Positions 1 to 7,798 of a DNA stretch of 12,700 bases are shown piece by piece; position 1 is the first letter of the stretch; every line of letters starts with the position of its first letter. Both the position numbers and the translations under genes were made by a program. This DNA comes from an uncultured Kouleothrix sp. Its GTDB lineage: Bacteria > Chloroflexota > Chloroflexia > Chloroflexales > Roseiflexaceae. The DNA lies in NCBI GenBank assembly GCA_937858455.1, contig CALLYN010000457.1, forward strand, positions 1 through 12,700, read 5' to 3'. Below the pieces are notes generated by a model, which made no database searches, was not told the origin of the DNA, and saw nothing but the letters and a program-made list of their open reading frames with translations.

Positions 1-161
1 AGCAGCAGCGGGTCGTCGGCGTCCGGCTCGGCGCAGCGCACCAGCAAGTACTGGCCGGCGCGCGCGCCGCGCGCCAGATCGGGCGCGTCGAGCGTCAGCC
101 AGCGCAGCTTTGGCGTGAGCGCGCGCTGGTCGGCAATTGTGAGAAAGCGCTGTTGGATCAT
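1..161 (-). CDS. pyrK: Dihydroorotate dehydrogenase electron-transfer subunit, N-terminal fragment (partial at window edge)
   Basis: The first 53 residues of a minus-strand gene run off the left edge. Reading from the ATG at 159-161, it starts MIQQRFLTIADQRALTPK and contains a GQYLLVRCAEPDADDPLL stretch. That stretch resembles the 'GQFV.vR...DPLLRRP' segment of the ferredoxin-reductase-like FAD domain in PyrK. PyrK passes electrons from the class 1B dihydroorotate dehydrogenase PyrD to NAD+ through FAD and a 2Fe-2S cluster. The start lies 42 nt after the pyrC stop, in the same frame, so it is the last visible gene of the pyr operon and pyrD may follow outside the window. No clear Shine-Dalgarno is visible. 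The call rests on the short N-terminus and the operon context. Another ferredoxin-reductase-like protein is possible. Confidence 0.6.
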   Translation of the reverse strand, partial: MIQQRFLTIADQRALTPKLRWLTLDAPDLARGARAGQYLLVRCAEPDADDPLL

Positions 162-203
162 AAGCGTCTGGCGTGCGTCGGCGGTATACGCCTGGTAATC
201 GGC

Positions 204-1682
204 CTACTCGTCTTCCAAAATCCCCTCCAGCCGCGAGGCCTGCTGGAGTATCCCGGTGCTGCCGCCGAAGTTGCCGCGCCGGTAGGCGATCGCGCCGTGG
301 TACATCGTCAGCATCACCTGGCCCTTCAGCCGCTGGCCGTTCACCGGCGTGTTCACGCCTTTCGAGGCGAACTTGCCGGTGTCGACCACCCAATTGTAGT
401 CGGGGTCGAAGATCACGATGTCGGCGTCCGAGCCCGGGCGCAGTGTCGCGGGCGTGCGGCCGAGCACCGAGGCCGGCCCTTCGGTTAGCTTGGCGATCAA
501 GTTCACCAGGTCCATCTCGCCGCGGTGCACCAGCGTCAGCACCAGGCCGAGCGCGGTCTCCAGGCCCGAGATCCCCGGCGCGGCCAGGCGATACTCGCAC
601 TCCTTATCGACGTGGCTGTGTGGCGCGTGGTCGGTGGCAATCGCGTCGATCGTGCCGTCGCGCAGCCCTTCGATCAGCGCCTCGACATCTTCCTCGGCGC
701 GCAGCGGCGGGCTGACGCGCGTGCTGGTGTCGTAGGGCGCGATCTTGGTCGGGTCGAGCCAGCCCGGCAGCGCCAGCTCGGGGTCGTGCTTGTGCTTGCG
801 CTTGCCGCGGCCGGTGGGCGCGCGCTGCTCGTTTGGCTCGCCGAGCGAGCCGAGAACCCAGCGGTCGGTCAGCGTCAGGTGGTGCGGCGTGGCCTCGGCC
901 GTCACGTGCACGCCGCGCTGCTTGGCCGCGCGCACCAGCGCCACGCCGCCGGCGGTGCTGACGTGGCAGATGTGGATGTGCGCGCCGGTCATCTCGGCCA
1001 GCGCGATGTCGCGGGCGATCTGCACCTCTTCGGCCGCCGCCGGGTAGCCGGGCAGCCCCAGCCGCGTGCTGATCACGCCCTCGTGCATGGCCCAGCCATG
1101 GCTGAGCTTGAGATCCTCGCAGTGGCTCATGATCGGCACGCCGAGCATGGCCGCGTAGGCCAGGGCGTTGCGCATCACCGCCGGGTCGCTCACCGGGCTG
1201 CCGTCGTCGCTGAAGGCAATGCAGCCGGCCTCGACCAGCTCGGCCATCTCGGTCAGGTTCTTGCCCTCGCGCCCGAGTGTGATCGCGCCGATCGGCTCGA
1301 CGCGCACCGCGCCGCCTTCGCGCGCGGCGCCCAGCACCTGCCGCACCACGCCGACGCGGTCGTGCGGCGGGCGCGTGTTCGGCATCGCGCACACCGTGGT
1401 GAAGCCGCCGCGCGCCGCCGCAGCGGTGCCGGTGGCGATCGTCTCTTTGTGCTCCTCGCCCGGCTCGCGCAGGTGCGTGTGCAGGTCGATGAAGCCGGGG
1501 GCGATCACTGCGCCGCGCGCGTTGATCACCTCGATCCCCTCGCCCAGCGGCTCCTGCTCGGTCGAAAGATCCGCCAGGTCGATCACCCGCGCGACCTTGC
1601 CGTTCTCCACCAGCACGTTGCCAACCGTCGCAACCCGGCGCGCCGGGTCGATGATCGAGCCATTTTTAATCAGGTAGCGCAT
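204..1682 (-). CDS. pyrC: Dihydroorotase (type I, with an unusual loop insertion)
   Basis: Dihydroorotase cyclises N-carbamoyl-aspartate to dihydroorotate, step three of de novo UMP synthesis, in the cytoplasm. Amidohydrolase signatures are in order. FIDLHTHLREPG gives the H-x-H metal pair (H68, H70). GGFTTVCAMPNTRP (92-105) follows. FSDDGSPVSD (157-166) carries the Asp used in type I enzymes. SHCED (H187) and HICHVST (H240) precede ATPHHLTLTD, and ATDHAPHS (349-356) holds the catalytic Asp351. At 492 aa it is longer than the usual 420-440. The excess is a basic segment at about residues 275-316 that contains GRGKRKHKHD. The ATG at 1682 overlaps the upstream membrane-protein gene by 17 nt, which suggests translational coupling. 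The family call is very secure. Whether the inserted loop has a function is unknown. Confidence 0.95.
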   Translation of the reverse strand: MRYLIKNGSIIDPARRVATVGNVLVENGKVARVIDLADLSTEQEPLGEGIEVINARGAVIAPGFIDLHTHLREPGEEHKETIATGTAAAARGGFTTVCAMPNTRPPHDRVGVVRQVLGAAREGGAVRVEPIGAITLGREGKNLTEMAELVEAGCIAFSDDGSPVSDPAVMRNALAYAAMLGVPIMSHCEDLKLSHGWAMHEGVISTRLGLPGYPAAAEEVQIARDIALAEMTGAHIHICHVSTAGGVALVRAAKQRGVHVTAEATPHHLTLTDRWVLGSLGEPNEQRAPTGRGKRKHKHDPELALPGWLDPTKIAPYDTSTRVSPPLRAEEDVEALIEGLRDGTIDAIATDHAPHSHVDKECEYRLAAPGISGLETALGLVLTLVHRGEMDLVNLIAKLTEGPASVLGRTPATLRPGSDADIVIFDPDYNWVVDTGKFASKGVNTPVNGQRLKGQVMLTMYHGAIAYRRGNFGGSTGILQQASRLEGILEDE

Positions 1683-3354
1683 TGTGTTCCTCTTTATTGA
1701 AACTGGCCGCCTGGGTTTGTGTAGCGCCAGGGCGCGAAGCGAATGCGTGCTCTGCCGGCGGCAGCGCGCGCCACAGCCCCAGCGCCGCCACGATCAGCAG
1801 CAGCACGAAGCTGGCCGAGCCGATCGCCGCCCAGGGCTGCGGGAAGCCAAAGCGCGGGTCGTTCAGCGCGAAGCTCACGATCGGCGCCTGCCGCAGGTCG
1901 AGCATGCGCAGGTGCGCCACGATCGGCGAGTAGGCCGGCTGGTACAGGTAGATCCGCTCGCGCCCGATGTCGCCGCGCGTTAGGTCGTTGATGTAGATGT
2001 TGAAATCGACCAGGATGCCGAGCAAGTTCACGCCAATCGACAGCGCCAGCAGCGCGATCAGGCCCCGCCGCCAGCCCGGCCGCTCCAGCAGCGCCCCCAG
2101 CGGCAGCACCAGAAACGGCATGAGCGGCACCAGAAAGCGCGGCCCCCAGCCCCACCCCGCCCACCAGATCCACCACAGCGCGCTCTGCGCCAGCGTCGCC
2201 AGCGTCAGCAGCCCGATCAGCGCGGCCTCGGCCCGCCAGCGCCGCGCGAACGGCGCAATCGCCCACGGCAGCGCCAGCAGCAGCGGCACATACAGAAACA
2301 CCGATTTGCCAGGGCTCAGCAGCAGGCCGTACAGCCCCTCGATCAGGTTGCCGCTGAAGCTCTCGTTGGCGTAGCCGCGCTCGATCGGCGATCGAAAGCG
2401 CACCCAGTTGTAGCCCGCCATCGCCAGCGCGAACGGCGCGAGGCCCAGCCCAAACCATACGCACTGCCGGAAGAACGTCGCCCGTTTGCCGCGCGCGGAA
2501 GACGATAGACGAGACACGATGGACGTTAGCTGGTAGCCGCTCCGTTCGTCCATCGCCCGCTGTCGATCGTCAGACGCGCTAAGCCACAGATACAGCCCAA
2601 ACGCCGGCAGCAGCACCAGCCCGCCCACGCGCGTCAGCAGCGCATAGCCGAAGCCCAGCCCGGCGATCAGCGGGCGCCGCGTCGCGATCGCCAGCGCAGC
2701 CAGCAGCAGCCCGGCGGCGAATAGCGGCTCGCTGAAGAAGAACCGGCTGTACGGCCAGGCCAGCGTGCCCACGCCAAACAGCAGCGCCAGCGCCGCGCCC
2801 ACCCGCGCCGACTGGTACAGCCGCGCCGACCAGGCGCACAGCAGCGCGCCGCTCAGCGCGGTTGCCAGCGCCGGCAGCAGCAGCGTGAGGAACCGCCCGA
2901 CGTAGAACGCGCCGGCGCCGGCGCCAATCGCCCGCCCCAGCACGTACCGCCCGAATGCGTACAGCGGCGCGGCCGCCAGCGGCTGCCCCAGGCCGTACTT
3001 CGAGAACAACACTCCGTCGGCGCGCCGCACTGTCTGCGGGTAGATCGCCGCGCCCTCGGGCAGCGAAACCGTGCGCTCGTCCACCATCCGCATTGCGGTG
3101 ATCAGCATCACCTCGCCGTCGCTGATAAATGGCTGCCCGCCGGTGCTCAGTAGGTAGATCGCCAGCAGCAGCAGCCCGGCCCACGTCGCTACCCGGTCTG
3201 CCGGCGCGACGCCGCCGCCCTGCCGCTTGGCTCTCGGTTCTTGGCTCTCGGCTCTCAGCTCTCGGCTCTCGATTCTCGGCTCTTCGCTCGTGGCAGCCGG
3301 CGAAATGCAGGCGGCAGGGTGTGGTTCGCCTGTGCCGCCTGTCTGCTCGCTCAC
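1666..3354 (-). CDS. Polytopic membrane protein, GT-C / family 39-like glycosyltransferase
   Basis: This is a 562-residue integral membrane protein with about 11-12 hydrophobic segments, the first near residues 57-72. After that segment an exoplasmic loop carries ISDGEVMLITAMRM, matching the acidic loop-1 motif of GT-C lipid-carrier-dependent glycosyltransferases (PMT/ArnT type). WWAGWGWGPRFLVPLMPF is typical of these proteins. Such enzymes use polyprenyl-phosphate sugars on the outer face of the membrane; donor and acceptor here are unknown. The GTG start at 3354 overlaps the pyrB stop (GTGA), and the 3' end overlaps pyrC by 17 nt, so it is translated as part of the pyr operon although it has no known pyrimidine role. 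Two low-complexity pieces look inserted in frame. One is a 7-nt repeat array coding about residues 24-43. The other is an imperfect inverted repeat coding about residues 262-285 in a hydrophilic loop. The true start could be nearer the first membrane segment. Confidence 0.75.
   Translation of the reverse strand: MSEQTGGTGEPHPAACISPAATSEEPRIESRELRAESQEPRAKRQGGGVAPADRVATWAGLLLLAIYLLSTGGQPFISDGEVMLITAMRMVDERTVSLPEGAAIYPQTVRRADGVLFSKYGLGQPLAAAPLYAFGRYVLGRAIGAGAGAFYVGRFLTLLLPALATALSGALLCAWSARLYQSARVGAALALLFGVGTLAWPYSRFFFSEPLFAAGLLLAALAIATRRPLIAGLGFGYALLTRVGGLVLLPAFGLYLWLSASDDRQRAMDERSGYQLTSIVSRLSSSARGKRATFFRQCVWFGLGLAPFALAMAGYNWVRFRSPIERGYANESFSGNLIEGLYGLLLSPGKSVFLYVPLLLALPWAIAPFARRWRAEAALIGLLTLATLAQSALWWIWWAGWGWGPRFLVPLMPFLVLPLGALLERPGWRRGLIALLALSIGVNLLGILVDFNIYINDLTRGDIGRERIYLYQPAYSPIVAHLRMLDLRQAPIVSFALNDPRFGFPQPWAAIGSASFVLLLIVAALGLWRALPPAEHAFASRPGATQTQAASFNKEEHNALPD
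2501..2571. repeat. Imperfect inverted repeat inside the membrane-protein gene
   Basis: The left arm 2501-2525 and right arm 2547-2571 align without gaps as reverse complements at 18 of 25 positions. The inner 9 bp are perfect (cgatggacg / cgtccatcg) and the outer ends are gacgat / atcgtc. The central 21 nt (2526-2546) are unpaired. The element is translated as a charged, non-hydrophobic stretch (about residues 262-285) between two membrane segments. It looks like a small palindromic element that settled in frame in a loop. Confidence 0.6.
3229..3284. repeat. Heptanucleotide tandem array inside the membrane-protein gene
   Basis: Eight consecutive 7-nt units match GGCTCTC with few changes: ggctctc, ggttctt, ggctctc, ggctctc, agctctc, ggctctc, gattctc, ggctctt. 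On the coding (minus) strand the unit reads GAGAGCC. Because 7 is not a multiple of 3, three units give a 7-residue protein period, seen as the IESRELR / AESQEPRA pattern near residues 27-43. The array keeps the frame open. It lies before the first membrane segment, where an extra charged tail would be tolerated. Confidence 0.85.
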
Positions 3355-4340
3355 GAAACTTCGGCCAGGCGGTACATCAGCGCCATGCGCACCGCCACGC
3401 CGTTCGTCACCTGCGTCTCGATCACCGACTGGCGCGAAGTCGCGACGTCGGGCATGATCTCGACGCCCTCGTTCATCGGGCCGGGGTGCATCACCAGGCA
3501 GTGTGGCGCGGCGCGCTTCACCCGCGCGGCGTTCACGCCGAACACGCGGCTATACTCGCGCAGCGACGGCAGCAGCCCGGCTTCCTGGCGCTCTTTCTGC
3601 AGCCGCAGCGTCATGATCACGTCGGCGCCGGCCACGCACGCGTCCAGGCTGTGGCTGATCGTTACATTTGGCCAGGTCGCCGTCCACAGCGCGGCCGGCC
3701 CGAGCAGCGTCGGCGGCGCGCACAGCGTCACCTGGGCGCCCATGGCCGTCAGGCCCCACAGGTTCGAGCGCGCCACCCGGCTGTGCACAATATCGCCGAC
3801 GATCACCACCTTCAGGCCCTCGACGCGGCCAAGCCGCTCGTTGATTGTGAACAGGTCGAGCAGCGCCTGGGTTGGGTGGGCGTGGCGGCCGTCGCCGGCG
3901 TTCAGCACCGAGCCGTGGAAGTGCTGGGCCACCAGGTAGGGCGCGCCGCTCTCGCCGTGGCGCATCACGATGATGTTGGCGCCTAGCGCTTGGAGCGTGC
4001 GCACCGTGTCGATCAGCGACTCGCCCTTTTCGACGCTGCTGCCTTTGCTGGTCATCGCCACCACATTCGCCGAGAGCGCCTTGGCCGCCAGCTCGAACGA
4101 GATCCGCGTGCGCGTGCTATCCTCGAAGAACATGTTCACCACGGTGGTGCCGCGCAGCGCCGGCACCTGCTTGATCGGCCGGCTCAGCACCTCTTTCATG
4201 CTGGCGGTCGTCTCGAGGATCTCAATGATCTCGTCGCGGCTGAAGTCGTCGAGGTCGAGCACGTGGCGGCGGCGGGGTGGCGAAGATTGGGAGTTGGTGG
4301 CTGGCGATGCTGCGACTGTGGTATTCGTCAGTGTGGTCAT
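3351..4340 (-). CDS. pyrB: Aspartate carbamoyltransferase catalytic subunit
   Basis: PyrB joins carbamoyl phosphate and L-aspartate to N-carbamoyl-aspartate, the committed step of pyrimidine synthesis. The 329-residue protein has the carbamoyl-phosphate motif FFEDSTRTRISFE (STRTR at 75-79). The mobile-loop Lys is in SSVEKGES (K105). The aspartate-domain motifs are HPTQALLDL (135-143) and HPGPMNEG (275-282). Length is slightly above the usual 305-315 because of a Ser/Thr-rich N-terminal tail before the conserved start at about residue 25. The ATG at 4340 has an AGGGAG Shine-Dalgarno about 5 nt upstream that overlaps the end of pyrR. The gap to pyrR is 9 nt, and the stop overlaps the next gene's GTG, so coupling is likely on both sides. 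No pyrI regulatory subunit is visible, as in other PyrR-regulated operons. Confidence 0.97.
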   Translation of the reverse strand: MTTLTNTTVAASPATNSQSSPPRRRHVLDLDDFSRDEIIEILETTASMKEVLSRPIKQVPALRGTTVVNMFFEDSTRTRISFELAAKALSANVVAMTSKGSSVEKGESLIDTVRTLQALGANIIVMRHGESGAPYLVAQHFHGSVLNAGDGRHAHPTQALLDLFTINERLGRVEGLKVVIVGDIVHSRVARSNLWGLTAMGAQVTLCAPPTLLGPAALWTATWPNVTISHSLDACVAGADVIMTLRLQKERQEAGLLPSLREYSRVFGVNAARVKRAAPHCLVMHPGPMNEGVEIMPDVATSRQSVIETQVTNGVAVRMALMYRLAEVS

Positions 4341-4349
4341 ATCGGCTCC

Positions 4350-5047
<698 letters not shown>

Positions 5048-5054
5048 TGGCCGT

Positions 5055-5083
5055 ATCCTAGCATGCTCGCGACTCGGTGTCAA
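5055..5083 (-). promoter_or_regulatory. pyr operon promoter
   Basis: On the minus strand, TTGACA (5083-5078), a 17-nt spacer and TAGGAT (5060-5055) make a sigma-70-type promoter with a perfect -35 and a 4/6 -10. Transcription would start near 5048, just upstream of the PyrR-binding loop. Confidence 0.75.
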
Positions 5084-5089
5084 GCTAGG

Positions 5090-5118
5090 TTGTCAAAACG
5101 CTACTTCGCGTATATAAT
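5090..5118 (+). promoter_or_regulatory. rpsU promoter
   Basis: TTGTCA (5090-5095), a 17-nt spacer and a perfect TATAAT (5113-5118) form a strong housekeeping promoter. Its -35 lies only 6 bp from the -35 of the divergent pyr promoter. Transcription would start near 5125, leaving a 5' UTR of about 100 nt. Confidence 0.8.
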
Positions 5119-5226
5119 AGTGCCTTGTGTTCAGCACATTGAAACTCGTGCGGGGGGAGGTGAAAGCAACGACAGCCGAATATCGATCGCCCGCTGCGGT
5201 GGTCGTGTTCGTATGTCACGCAGGCT

Positions 5227-5418
5227 ATGAAAGTCGAGCGCCGTGAAGGAGAGACCGTCGAGCAGCTGCTGCGCCGCTTCAATAAGGGCGTGGTCGCCGA
5301 GCGCATCACCAAAACCTACCGCGAGAAGATGCATTTTGTCTCGAAGAGCGAGCAGCGCAAAGAGAAGCGCCGCCGCGCCGAGCGCAACCGCCGCAAGAAG
5401 GCGCTGCAGTCGCACTAG
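5227..5418 (+). CDS. rpsU: 30S ribosomal protein S21
   Basis: S21 is a small basic protein of the 30S subunit that sits near the anti-Shine-Dalgarno end of 16S rRNA and helps translation initiation. The 63-residue product starts MKVERREGETVEQLLRRFN, as in the family, and ends in a run of Arg/Lys (EKRRRAERNRRKKALQSH) that contacts rRNA. The ATG at 5227 has only a weak AGG close by. No better in-frame start exists back to a TGA at 5161. A much stronger GGAGGTGA at 5156-5163 lies about 64 nt upstream and does not serve this start directly. The gene is monocistronic: it has its own promoter, and a strong terminator follows 14 nt after the stop. Confidence 0.95.
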   Translation: MKVERREGETVEQLLRRFNKGVVAERITKTYREKMHFVSKSEQRKEKRRRAERNRRKKALQSH

Positions 5419-5432
5419 GCCGCAGCACTCGT

Positions 5433-5481
5433 GCCCATACCGGGGCGCACTGCCCAGCAGTGCCCTGGTATGGGCATTTTG
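5433..5481 (+). terminator. rpsU intrinsic terminator
   Basis: A long near-perfect hairpin pairs GCCCATACC with GGTATGGGC, and the inner GGGC..ACTG with CAGTGCCC, with one G-T pair and a 2-nt bulge. ATTTTG follows. Confidence 0.88.
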
Positions 5482-5494
5482 TGTCGGTCAGCTA

Positions 5495-5503
5495 TGCTAT
5501 AAT
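5495..5503 (+). promoter_or_regulatory. prfA promoter (extended -10)
   Basis: TGCTATAAT is a perfect -10 with the TG extension. The -35 region upstream lies in the T-tract of the rpsU terminator and is poor, as is usual for extended -10 promoters. The start would be near 5510, about 50 nt before prfA. Confidence 0.65.
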
Positions 5504-5558
5504 GTCGGGTGCGCGCCAGCGCATCATGCTGCAAAATAACCTCTAAGGGATCGTTTAT

Positions 5559-6644
5559 ATGTTCGACAAACTCGCGAGCCTCGATGCGCGCTACAACCAG
5601 CTGAGCGAGCTGATGGCCCAGCCCGACGTGGCGACCGACCACATGCGGCTCCAGCAGATCGCACGCGAGCTGAGCGAGCTCGAGGACGTGGTGATGGCCT
5701 ACCGGGCCTATAACGACGTCGATCGCCAGGCCCGCGAGGCCCAGCAGATGCTCGACGAGGCCGACGACGCCGAGCTGCGCGCGCTCGCGCAAGACGAGCT
5801 CGATCAGCTGCGCGCCCGCCGCGACGAGCTGGCCGGCCGGATCAAGTTGCTGCTGCTGCCGCGCGACCCGAACGACTCGAAGAATGTGATCTTCGAGGTT
5901 CGCCAGGGCACTGGCGGCGATGAGGCCGCGCTGTTCGCGGCCGATTTGTTTCGGATGTACTCGCGCTACGCCGAGCGGCGCGGCTGGAAGCTCGAGGTTG
6001 TCAACGCCAGCGAGAACGGCGTCGGCGGCTTTAAAGAGGTTGTGTTCGAGGTGCACGGCGAGGGTGCGTATAGCCAGCTGAAGTACGAGGGCGGCACGCA
6101 CCGCGTGCAGCGCGTGCCGGCCACCGAGGCGCGCGGCCGCATCCATACCTCTACCGCTACCGTCGCGGTGCTGCCCGAGGTCGAAGAAACCGATGTCGAG
6201 CTACGCCCCGAAGATTATCGCGTCGACGTATTCCGCTCGGGCGGGCACGGCGGCCAGGGCGTCAACACTACCGACTCGGCCGTGCGGATCGTGTATAAGG
6301 GCGGCACCCCCGACGAGATCGTGGTCACCTGCCAGGATGGCCGCTCGCAGCTGAAGAACAAGGCCGCCGCGCTATCGGTGCTGCGCGCCCGGCTCTACGC
6401 GATCGAGCAGGAGAAACGCCAGAAAGAGCTCGGCGAGTCGCGGCTGGCTCAGGTGGGCACCGGCGAACGCGCCGAGAAGATTCGTACCTATAACTTCCCG
6501 CAGGATCGCGTCACTGATCACCGGATCGGCCAGAATTTCTCGAACCTGCCCGGCATCCTCGACGGCGACATCGACCGCTTGATCGAGGCGCTGGTGGTGT
6601 ACGATAATACCGAGCGTCTCGAAGCCGTGGGGATCGACTCGTAA
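5559..6644 (+). CDS. prfA: Peptide chain release factor 1 (RF1)
   Basis: RF1 reads UAA and UAG stop codons on the ribosome and triggers release of the finished protein. The 361-residue length is normal. The stop-recognition tripeptide PAT (187-189) lies in HRVQRVPATEARGRIHTS and marks RF1; RF2 has SPF there. The catalytic GGQ (231-233) lies in SGGHGGQGVNTTDSAVRI, whose Gln is the usual methylation target of PrmC. The C-terminal QNFSNLPGILDGD segment is also conserved. The ATG at 5559 has an AAGGGA Shine-Dalgarno about 8 nt upstream. The prmC/hemK methyltransferase gene that often follows prfA is absent; a terminator and the deaminase gene follow. Confidence 0.97.
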   Translation: MFDKLASLDARYNQLSELMAQPDVATDHMRLQQIARELSELEDVVMAYRAYNDVDRQAREAQQMLDEADDAELRALAQDELDQLRARRDELAGRIKLLLLPRDPNDSKNVIFEVRQGTGGDEAALFAADLFRMYSRYAERRGWKLEVVNASENGVGGFKEVVFEVHGEGAYSQLKYEGGTHRVQRVPATEARGRIHTSTATVAVLPEVEETDVELRPEDYRVDVFRSGGHGGQGVNTTDSAVRIVYKGGTPDEIVVTCQDGRSQLKNKAAALSVLRARLYAIEQEKRQKELGESRLAQVGTGERAEKIRTYNFPQDRVTDHRIGQNFSNLPGILDGDIDRLIEALVVYDNTERLEAVGIDS

Positions 6645-6683
6645 CTACCCAGGAACGCACGCGGTTATTTCCATACCAGAACC

Positions 6684-6714
6684 GGGGGTGCCGCCCAGGC
6701 TAGCCCCCTTTTTT
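6684..6714 (+). terminator. prfA intrinsic terminator
   Basis: GGGGG pairs with CCCCC, with an inner GCC/GGC pair and a small internal loop. A run of six T follows (6709-6714). It lies about 40 nt after the prfA stop and separates prfA from the deaminase gene. Confidence 0.8.
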
Positions 6715-6755
6715 GACCCCTGAAATAGGCGCTGTCAGCGCGCACGAGGTGGCCT

Positions 6756-7793
6756 GTGAGTACGCAACAGCCGCTAGCACCGTCGCTAGAAGCTTTTATT
6801 GCCGCGATGCCCAAAGTCGAGCTGCACCTGCACCTGGAGGGCGCGGTGCAGCCCGCAACGCTGCTGCGGATCGCCGAGCGCAACCGCGTCGAGCTGCCTG
6901 CGCGCGATGTCGCCGGCGTGGCTCAGCTGTTCAACTACCGGCATTTCCACGAGTTTCTGACGGTGTTCATGGTGCTGGCGCGCTCGCTGATGCGCGGCGA
7001 GGATTTCGAGCTGCTGGCCTACGAGCTGGGCCACCAGCTCGCCGACCAGAATGTGCGCTACGCCGAGGTGATGGTTTCGGCCTTCCAGTACTTCAATCGC
7101 GGCATCGACCTGGGCGAGGTGGTGCAGGGCGCGATGGCCGGCTTTGCGCGCGCCGAGCGCGAGCGCGGCACCCGCGTGCGCCTGGCGTTCGATTATGGCC
7201 GCCAGTTTGGCGCCGAGACGGCCTGGAAGGTGCTTGAGCTGGCGATCCAGAATATGCGCTACGGCCTGGTGGCGTGGTCGATCGGCGGCGACGAGCTGAA
7301 CTACCCGCCCGAGCTGTTCGCCGAGGTGTTCGCCGCCGCGCGCCGGGCCGGCCTGCACCTGATGGCCCACGCCGGCGAGGTCGTCGGGCCTGCCAGCGTC
7401 TGGGGTGCCGTCGATGTGCTCCGCTGCGAGCGCATCGGCCACGGCATCCGCAGCATCGACGACCCTGCGCTGCTTGCGCACCTGCGCGCGCTCGGCGTCG
7501 TGCTCGATGTGTCGCCGTCGAGCAATCTCTACACTGGCGCGGTGCCCGATATGGCGTCGCACCCGCTGCGGCGGCTGTTCGACGCCGGGGTGACGATTAC
7601 CTTGAATACCGACGACCCGACGTTTTTCAAGACTACGCTGAACGACGAGTACCGGCTGGCGGCGCGCGTATTTGGCTTCGGCGCCGATGATCTGGCCCAG
7701 CTGGCGCTCAACGGCGTGCGCGCGGCCTTTCTTCCGGCCGACGAGCGCGCCGCGCTTGAGCGGCAGTTTGCCGACGAGCTGGCGCGCTTGTAG
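6756..7793 (+). CDS. add: Adenosine deaminase family protein
   Basis: This family hydrolyses the 6-amino group of adenosine (or adenine or aminodeoxyfutalosine in some subgroups) and feeds purine salvage. The zinc site is complete: H24 and H26 in KVELHLHLEGA, H205 in HAGE, and D286 in NTDDP. Catalytic E208 and H229 (RIGHG) are present, as is SPSSNLYTG. The 345-residue length is normal. The start is a GTG with GAGGT 5 nt upstream; the next Met lies only just before the catalytic motif. No clear promoter is visible after the prfA terminator. The gene converges with the histidine kinase with only 5 nt between stops. The exact substrate cannot be settled by reading, so 'adenosine' is the default. 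Confidence 0.88.
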   Translation: MSTQQPLAPSLEAFIAAMPKVELHLHLEGAVQPATLLRIAERNRVELPARDVAGVAQLFNYRHFHEFLTVFMVLARSLMRGEDFELLAYELGHQLADQNVRYAEVMVSAFQYFNRGIDLGEVVQGAMAGFARAERERGTRVRLAFDYGRQFGAETAWKVLELAIQNMRYGLVAWSIGGDELNYPPELFAEVFAAARRAGLHLMAHAGEVVGPASVWGAVDVLRCERIGHGIRSIDDPALLAHLRALGVVLDVSPSSNLYTGAVPDMASHPLRRLFDAGVTITLNTDDPTFFKTTLNDEYRLAARVFGFGADDLAQLALNGVRAAFLPADERAALERQFADELARL

Positions 7794-7798
7794 CCGCG

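Noticed and set aside
525..1700. Long plus-strand open frame (391 codons) opposite pyrC
   Set aside because: It is the antisense shadow of pyrC: His/Arg/Ala-rich with no motifs, and caused by the GC-rich third positions of the real gene.
3229..3284. CRISPR-like array
   Set aside because: The units are 7 nt and directly adjacent with no spacers, so this is a simple tandem repeat.
5415..6146. Minus-strand frame of 243 codons opposite prfA
   Set aside because: Shadow of the RF1 gene; it has no start signal and no recognisable domain.
6713..6740. TTGACC after the prfA terminator as an add promoter
   Set aside because: No acceptable -10 occurs 15-19 nt downstream (cagcgc region).
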